Source: Periconia sp. R9002
Taxonomy: Eukaryota > Ascomycota > Dothideomycetes > Pleosporales > Periconiaceae
Direction of reading: 5' to 3'
Length of the DNA: 64,000 nucleotides
Assembly: GCA_023627715.1 (NCBI GenBank)
Contig: JAMAHW010000063.1
Location: 124,001-188,000 of the forward strand
Position 1 is the stretch's first letter. Each line of letters begins with the position of its first letter. The notes below the pieces were generated by a model that was given only the letters and a program-made list of their open reading frames with translations, had not been told where the DNA came from and searched no databases. Of the stretch, positions 57,963 through 64,000 are shown in pieces. The position numbers and the translations under genes are program-made.

Positions 57963-58351
57963 ATGGGTTTTACTACCGGCTTTGTAGGTTCATCTATGCA
58001 AGAGCGAGACATGCGCAAGCTAACATGATTCTATAGCTCGGTGGCTTCACCCTCACATCTGCTGTCCTTTACCTAACCATCTCGCTACACACAAAAAACC
58101 GCCTCACGCAAGCTGCGCTGCTACGGCAACAGCGGGGCCTCCTCACCAATGTCGTCGAACCACAACCTGCGGAGCCAGAACCTGTAGCGAGGGAAGTACC
58201 TGCGGGACTCGCTGAGATGGCCAAGGATCGATGGAATAGAGAAGTCGAAGGCGCCTTGAGGAAAGTCTACGAGACGGATTGGAGGAAGGTCAGAGAGAAT
58301 GCGGAGGACAGACTCGGGTCCGTCGTCGAGAGGCTACGGGAGCAAAAATAG
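57963..58351 (+). CDS. MICOS complex subunit Mic12 (Aim5)
   Basis: Exons 57963-57983 and 58037-58351, with a 53-nt intron, encode 111 residues; yeast Mic12 has 106. Mic12 is a small inner-membrane protein of MICOS and supports crista junctions together with Mic60 and Mic10. The start MGFTTGFLGGFTLTSAVLYL contains a glycine-rich membrane segment (about 4-24), as in other fungal members. A soluble part follows: HTKNRLTQAALLRQQ, LLTNVVEP, then EMAKDRWNREVEGALRKVYE and TDWRKVRENAEDRL. The first coding exon is only 21 nt. The intron is needed to join GFTTGF to LGGFTL. Confidence 0.88.
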
Positions 58352-58772
58352 ACAAAACTGTACAGAAAAAGCTGGAAATATGCGCCTTGGGGGTACAAAC
58401 GGTCGTTAATGACGGTCGTTAATGCTTGGTGGTGATACCCTCTCGTCCTAGAAGCGGCCGTATGAGGATTTGATAGAAGGTACCGTAGTCGTCCCTCAGG
58501 TCACGGACTCAGTTCGTTGGTATTATTCCTTTACCTGAATTTCATATGTCATTACCCCAAGTCGACTCACTCACCATCGCGCACACTTTTATCGCCAGCG
58601 CGCACGGACACATGCCTACCTATTGTACGTGAGTAAGTAAACAACAATACTAACTCTGCAACCTGCCTTGCACTACCTTGACCTGCCCTGCCCGCGCACG
58701 TTATATATCAACGGCTGCGCCCGAATTTTTTTGCGCCCTCTCCTTCAACACAACCAAGATACTCGCACCGTC
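58352..58772. other. spacer with a 13-bp tandem repeat
   Basis: 421 bp between MIC12 and the NPF-rich gene. ACGGTCGTTAATG occurs twice in tandem at 58,399-58,424. The right part is C/T-rich and is probably the leader of the next gene. Confidence 0.6.
58399..58424. repeat. 13-bp direct tandem repeat
   Basis: Two perfect copies of ACGGTCGTTAATG, 48 bp after the MIC12 stop codon. Confidence 0.9.
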
Positions 58773-61700
58773 ATGTCCCCCTCTGGCCATGTACTCAACC
58801 TGCTGGATAGGCGGTGTTTCCAAAACGACCTCCAAGATGTCTTTGGTCATGTCGCGCCTTTCCCTACCCTTGTACCGTACGATCAGTACGGATTCATGCC
58901 TGCGGTATATCGCATGAAAACAAACCACGAGGATTTTATGCGCCAGCTTCAAGATCTTAGCGACTTCGAAGCAGGCTATAACCACAAGGAATTATGGACG
59001 TGGTGGGTGCAATGGGAGGTTGTGCCGGCTCGCCATTTGCCAGAACTCCCAAGTGCAAAGAAGCCACGTCTAGATTCATTGTCAAAAGCACCAGGCCCCT
59101 CGTCCAACGGGTCGTCCAACGATGTAAAACCAACCTCCAAACCAGTTCACAAGGATACGGGACGTCGCGCGCTCGGTTGGGAGCTATTCAAAAGCGATGA
59201 TATGCACAGGATTCTTGTCGATATACTTACGGTCAAAAGCGAGTATCTACCCAACTATGTGGAATTTCTCTATCAGTGGATCGACTATCACTTGGGCGAT
59301 GGGAAGGCTCTGCACGCGGCTGTGAACCATGAAATACCGAGCCTATGGTTATATGAAGATCACCCTCGTCCTCTTGGAGAAGGTGAGCGCGTGGGAGATC
59401 ACGAAGGCAGACATCTGCAAGAGGCTGCCGCCGCCATCAAACAAAGCAATAATCGCAAAAAGCCGGACATTGGCGCGTTGGAACGGCAAACAGAGCAGAG
59501 CGAGCGAATGCAATATCACGAAGTGAAATTTGGCCTCCAACGACCAGTTGACCCCGACCATGGACTCTTCACCCCTCTCTTCAACATACCTGAGGATGAA
59601 GGCTTGAGAAGCAAATATTATGCAGCTTGCTTCAAAAATCGTCAGCGGGCCCTCTGGCTTCTCCAGGAAGCTGGTGTTTCCGCCAGGAAGATCGCAAGCT
59701 ATACAGTTGGGCAACAAGAAACTGTTCTCGAGACACGAGAAGACACGCAAGGCGATGGTTTCAAATGGTATTACCATGACCTACCATATGCGAATGAGAA
59801 CCGTGCCTTCAAAGAACATATGATGAGGCTTCGTGAAAAACAGAAGGAGATCGCACTGAGTTACCAACTCGCGGAGGAAGCGCGTCACGCCGCACTGAAC
59901 TCAGACGGCCGGTCCAGTGCACTGGCACTTTTGCCGCCTGAATCCTCTCAGCTTAGTCGTGAAGCCTGTGAAAAAATAGCGGAGCAACTGTTTGAAGATG
60001 TCATCGCTACCGCCTTCAAGGGAGTCCCCGCTGCCATACATGGAAATCTGAAATCAAAACTTTTTGCCAACTCTAAATCGAATCCGCCATCTGCTGAATT
60101 GGAGAGCGATGACGAAGAAGATGAAGATACTGATGACGGAGATGAGAATTCAAGTTCAGACAATGGATCGCTCGAGGATGACGAAGAAGTCGACAATAAC
60201 GGCGACGATGATGACGGGGATGGGGATAATAATGAGAATCATGATCCAATGGATATCAGTGTTCCCATCAATGCTCCACCTCCATCAAATGGGCTGGCAA
60301 CGAATCCGACAGCTCCAACAACAGGAAACCACTTCGTTGGCAGTTACTATGCATCCGTCTTCCCTGAAGTCACTGGATCCTCCGGTGATACAAATGAGTG
60401 GCGTCCTCCTAGTCTGTTCGAGCTCGGACATCACTCATTACGTCCTACACAAAGCAATCCGAATCTCCATATACAGCCACCTTCGCCGGTGACGATGGAT
60501 TACGAAAACTTGGGAGGCGCCACACAATTCAGTCCTTCTCCTTTTCAACAGCCTGCAGGACCGACATTGTATCAACAAGGCCAGGGTGCCTCGATATCAA
60601 GCAGTTCCACAACTACTCCACACCATCAACCAGTCAACCCATTTGCGTTTGGAATAGGGCATCAGAATATTGGTCCGGTACAATCATACGCTTCACCTTT
60701 CCTACCAACGCCTACACTTACGACACCTTATCCCAGCACTCAGGGACAGTTGTATCCGACATCTGTTCCATCTACGCCATCTCTTAATCCATTCCTTTCA
60801 CCACCAAACCCATTTGCGAGCCCAATGGCATCACAAAATGGACCTGGAATCAACCCGTTTCAAAGCACAATGTTCAACGGCGCGCCGCACCAGTCTCAAG
60901 ACTACCCACCCCCCAGCGTATTCTCTAATGCGACAGGGTCACAGAATCCGCCTGCCAACAATCCATTCTTGACTGCAAACGTCAACTCAACGCTCAACCA
61001 ATCTACTGCTCGCGCACCGCGTCCCGCACCTCTCAATCTCCTAGGTCTGCATACAAACCAAGTTTTCAACCCCTTTAAAGGCAACCGAGCTGTTTCGTCT
61101 CCACAGCTCATGACCCCTCTTGCCAATTTAGCTGGTGGTCTTACCCTAGCTTCACCCGCAGCTCCTCCCATGCCCGATGTGCCCATCTTCGTCCACTTTC
61201 CTAAAATCGTACTCTCGCAGAATGAGATAATTCCCACCCCAGCCACAGACTGCCTTCTTATAGGCCATTCACCGGCGGGCAGCCGTGGAATCGTGCTAAC
61301 CAAAGCCGTCTTTCTTCCAGCTCACATTACGAAGTACGTTGTCGAACGCGTGGTCAAGGAGGAATTCATCACAATCGAAACATACCCACCACCGCTTGAT
61401 CACCCCGCCGCGCCGCCGCTTCCAATCAGCCGTGAACCACGGACCCTCGCGAATACGCCCGACGATATCCACGGTGCACACCGACATCTCTACGGCAAGG
61501 TCCTGCAAGCTTACAACCTGATGACGCAGTGCGAGGATCGGGAGAACGAGCTCACGAAGCGATGGCGCATCAGCAGGGGGCCAATGACGAAGCGGGATCG
61601 AGGCTCTGTGTGGGAAGGTTGGGGCGTATACGTAGACCGCGGTATCGAGATGCTGGAGCACGAGAGGATTGGCGCGACGAAGCTTGCGAGGATTCACCCG

Positions 61701-61862
61701 CCCAATATGAACGATCCCGAGGAGGCGTACGAGGAGATGCGGAGGCGCGAGATTGATGAGATGATTGAGGAGGATGACAGAGAGCAGGAGAGATGGGGTG
61801 TCGAGGACGATAATATGCTGGCTTACACGGCCACGGGCGATCTTGCTATGCTTGAGGATTAG
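58773..61862 (+). CDS. large NPF-rich protein of unknown function
   Basis: A single exon of 1,029 residues, starting at the ATG of MSPSGHVLNLLDRRCFQNDL; an in-frame ATG at 58,668 is less likely. I do not recognise the family. The N-terminal 425 residues look folded and Trp/Tyr-rich (FEAGYNHKELWTWWVQWEVV, ILTVKSEYLPNYVEFLYQWI). A very acidic Asp/Glu/Asn tract spans about 443-490. The middle is Ser/Pro/Gln/Asn-rich, with six NPF motifs between about 620 and 770 (NPFAFG, NPFLSP, NPFASP, NPFQST, NPFLTA, NPFKGN). A second ordered region ends the protein (about 800-1029), with FVHFPKIVLSQNEIIP and RHLYGKVLQAYNLMTQCEDR. NPF motifs are ligands of EH domains in endocytosis, so an adaptor role is possible but unproven. 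Confidence 0.85.
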   Translation: MSPSGHVLNLLDRRCFQNDLQDVFGHVAPFPTLVPYDQYGFMPAVYRMKTNHEDFMRQLQDLSDFEAGYNHKELWTWWVQWEVVPARHLPELPSAKKPRLDSLSKAPGPSSNGSSNDVKPTSKPVHKDTGRRALGWELFKSDDMHRILVDILTVKSEYLPNYVEFLYQWIDYHLGDGKALHAAVNHEIPSLWLYEDHPRPLGEGERVGDHEGRHLQEAAAAIKQSNNRKKPDIGALERQTEQSERMQYHEVKFGLQRPVDPDHGLFTPLFNIPEDEGLRSKYYAACFKNRQRALWLLQEAGVSARKIASYTVGQQETVLETREDTQGDGFKWYYHDLPYANENRAFKEHMMRLREKQKEIALSYQLAEEARHAALNSDGRSSALALLPPESSQLSREACEKIAEQLFEDVIATAFKGVPAAIHGNLKSKLFANSKSNPPSAELESDDEEDEDTDDGDENSSSDNGSLEDDEEVDNNGDDDDGDGDNNENHDPMDISVPINAPPPSNGLATNPTAPTTGNHFVGSYYASVFPEVTGSSGDTNEWRPPSLFELGHHSLRPTQSNPNLHIQPPSPVTMDYENLGGATQFSPSPFQQPAGPTLYQQGQGASISSSSTTTPHHQPVNPFAFGIGHQNIGPVQSYASPFLPTPTLTTPYPSTQGQLYPTSVPSTPSLNPFLSPPNPFASPMASQNGPGINPFQSTMFNGAPHQSQDYPPPSVFSNATGSQNPPANNPFLTANVNSTLNQSTARAPRPAPLNLLGLHTNQVFNPFKGNRAVSSPQLMTPLANLAGGLTLASPAAPPMPDVPIFVHFPKIVLSQNEIIPTPATDCLLIGHSPAGSRGIVLTKAVFLPAHITKYVVERVVKEEFITIETYPPPLDHPAAPPLPISREPRTLANTPDDIHGAHRHLYGKVLQAYNLMTQCEDRENELTKRWRISRGPMTKRDRGSVWEGWGVYVDRGIEMLEHERIGATKLARIHPPNMNDPEEAYEEMRRREIDEMIEEDDREQERWGVEDDNMLAYTATGDLAMLED

Positions 61863-62895
61863 TGAGATTGTGATTTGTCCCACATTCGGTATGAGTACTA
61901 TACAGCAGGTGTGGGTGATGAATTGGGGGGTGTTTTCTTTGGTGACGAATTTGTCCTCATTGAAACTCTTTTGATAGGGTAACTTTAGTGGGATGAGCAT
62001 GCCTGCGCATCTTGAGTAGTTACACAGTAGTTTAGAGAGTCGTTCGAATATCATAATGGAACGAATATTGCATAACAATCTTCCCATCCCATCCCATCAG
62101 CTACTCCTAGAAGAAACGGCATGGTTTCGACAAAGGCACCTAATCCAATCAGTATCAAGACGACTCCGACATCTCATGCGGCTATCAGCGTTGTACTTGA
62201 TCTCCGGATCCTACGAGGATGGTTGGTTGTTATGTTATACAGGGGAAGAGAACTGCTGCAATATGAACGATTCATATGGACAGATGATGTAGTAACTGTC
62301 GTATATATGGCCCTTATAATCATGAATTGGTGATTGGTACCATGCCGCCATTTTTGACAGTAACGATACGAATCACTGGTGCATGAGCTTTAACGATTGA
62401 AGGGTTCATGATATAATGTTTCTTTCGTGATATCTACGAGAAATCCCTTGCCGGACCGTTTCTGCGAGGATACTGTGTTGTCCTTACAGCCTCAAGCTTT
62501 ACTTAACAGGAGTGGTCATGTTGAGCAAAGACCACATAGACAATACCTCTAGTAGTGTACCGTGCAGATCCTATCGAAAGATATGCGATAGTGGGCGGAG
62601 AGAATGTGTTGCGGTTTTGACTCTGCTTGAACATGATCCAAAACACGAACTTTTGCAGAACATTACTTCGTTATCATAGTCCAATGTCTATTTGAAAGTT
62701 GGACACTTTCACACTGGACTCGCTACTACTCCGTTCAGAAGTCTTGATAACGATCCTGCCAAGCTCGTTGCTGGCTCATGATGGGTATAATCTGCAACAG
62801 CTTCGCGAGCCTAACCCAGGCCAACGAATCGGGGTTTCCTTGGGTGATGTTCTCTCGGATCACGATAGGGGAAGAATGAATTTAACCATTGTTCA
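61863..62895. other. convergent spacer
   Basis: 1 kb between the NPF-rich gene and TRAPPC13, both ending here. It has stops in all frames and no recognisable feature. Confidence 0.65.
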
Positions 62896-64000
62896 TCATT
62901 TCCGGCTTGTCAACCACCCTGTGCTTAGTGACCCAGAGTCACCTAATGCACCCCGCCACTGTATCGCCAGTTGTCCCAAAACTCTTCTGTTGTCATCCGT
63001 AACCGACTTCTCTACTCCACCGGTTGCCTCTTCGGACTTGTATTGTTCTTCGAGCAAGAAGGCAACTTGGATGACATCGCGGGGGTTCAATATGGGTGCC
63101 GCCAGTGAGTGAGCTTCATATGAGTGCAAGTCCCAATTCAAGGACGTAGACTTGAGGGGTGTTTTGGGGTTGAGGGTGACGGACTATCGCTTCTTGTTAG
63201 AAACGTGCTGGTCCTCCCACCATATCTCACAAGTCATACGCGTTCAGTTTCAATGGGGCAAGGGGGTCCGTATGTAGATAATGATTGCGCAGGTGGTGAA
63301 GACAGTTTTCAGAGAATGGGAAAGTTTGACATACCTCGAGTGCTACAGCACTCTCACCCAAGTTCTCCAGTTGTGCTTCCAAGAGATATCGGCCTATGCT
63401 ATCCTTCGCACCTAACTCCCCCGATTTGGTCCTCACACTAAGCAATTGCTGTGCTACGAATTGATATAACTTCCGGAAAGTCCTCACTCTTCCAGCGGCC
63501 GCCTTCCCATCTGCTGCGATGGTAGACTCGGTATATGTGACGGTAACGGCAAGGACATGATTTCCCTCCTCTTTAAGCTCGAACCTAAGTATTCTCTGTA
63601 GACTTTCCCCAGGCCCAGGTGCGCTCTCGACCGTCTTCTCCCCGTCTCCTCGCTTCTCATCGTCCGAAATTGTGAGATCTAACGGGGAACCCGAGGGTGT
63701 GGATGGTGTTTGCATATCCCCTTGTATCCTTACGTTGCTAATAACGCGCGTTTTATCGGAAGGATCCAATTCGTTGTTTGCGCATAATGTGCAAGAGAAT
63801 ATTTCGCCAACGTAGGCGCTTCCAAAGGCTTCGGGAAGGTTCAGTACCGGACTAAGTATCGATTGCGAGATTGAGGGTGAATTCGACGAAGGACATGCGA
63901 GGGAGGCGGAGCGTGCAATACCGAGTGATTCGGAGTTCGGGATAGGGTATTGTGTTGCAAGAGATGGTCGAGACAGTCTAAAGCGACGTTACGGCTATTG
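62896..64000 (-). CDS. TRAPPC13 (DUF974 family), 5'-truncated by the window edge
   Basis: Two exons are visible, 63977-63335 and 63183-62896, with a 151-nt intron. The first opens at a TTTAG acceptor and reads LSRPSLATQYPIPNSESLG, so at least one more 5' exon and the start codon lie beyond 64,000. About 309 residues are present. TRAPPC13 is a peripheral subunit of the metazoan TRAPPIII complex; fungal members of DUF974 are less studied. Family marks are LNLPEAFGSAYVGEIFSCTL, then CANNEL, RFELKEEGNHVLAVTVTYTE, FRKLYQFVAQQLLSVRTK, LEAQLENLGESAVALE, STSLNWDLHS, PILNPRDVIQVAFLLEE, LGQLAIQWRGALGDSGSLST and the closing GWLTSRK. The intron choice links ALE to SVTLNPKTPL, a usual DUF974 transition. 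Confidence 0.88.

Overview
The window reads as nuclear DNA of a filamentous ascomycete (Pezizomycotina; a dothideomycete-like fungus is my best guess, but nothing seen fixes the class). The evidence is many short GT-AG introns (about 45-160 nt) with CTAAC/CTAAT-like branch sites, compact gene spacing on the right, and a gene set typical of these fungi: Psf2, Alg10, AFG1-type ATPase, Mic12, TRAPPC13, a DUF647/RUS protein, an SH3-RasGEF of the Cdc25 type and an R3H-SUZ protein. All exon models were spliced by eye from reading frame, splice signals and family knowledge; no alignment or RNA data were available.

Left half (1-32,000). This part is gene-poor. Only four confident genes lie here: an RGS-domain regulator of G-protein signalling (7,882-9,110, minus), a RUS/DUF647 membrane protein (12,857-about 14,954, minus), and the divergent pair ALG10 (19,963-21,842, minus) and PSF2 (22,040-22,938, plus). 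The long gaps (1-7.9 kb, 15-20 kb, 23-32 kb) are rich in stops in all frames. I recognised no transposase, reverse transcriptase, rRNA, tRNA or CRISPR in them. They hold short repeats, palindromes and two weak open-frame candidates.

Right half (32,000-64,000). Fourteen genes are packed here, many with 300-900 bp spacers. In order: SH3-RasGEF (Ras activator), CHY/RING E3 ligase, ribosomal protein eL31, AFG1-like mitochondrial ATPase, TRAPPC2L, complex I subunit NDUFS7, an unrecognised protein with a mitochondrial-type leader, an R3H-SUZ RNA-binding protein, an RS-rich zinc-knuckle protein, the spliceosomal Cwf18/CCDC12 protein, a PPR protein, MIC12 (MICOS), a 1,029-residue NPF-rich orphan, and TRAPPC13, which is cut by the right edge.

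How they fit together. Five right-hand genes point to mitochondria (AFG1-like, NDUFS7, the leader-bearing orphan, PPR, MIC12). Two belong to TRAPP vesicle tethering. Two are splicing-linked and convergent. RGS and RasGEF are both signalling regulators. I found no biosynthetic cluster, defence island or integrated virus. The most unusual items are the density contrast between halves, the NPF-rich orphan, the repeat-bearing CHY/RING protein, and two speculative small spliced genes.
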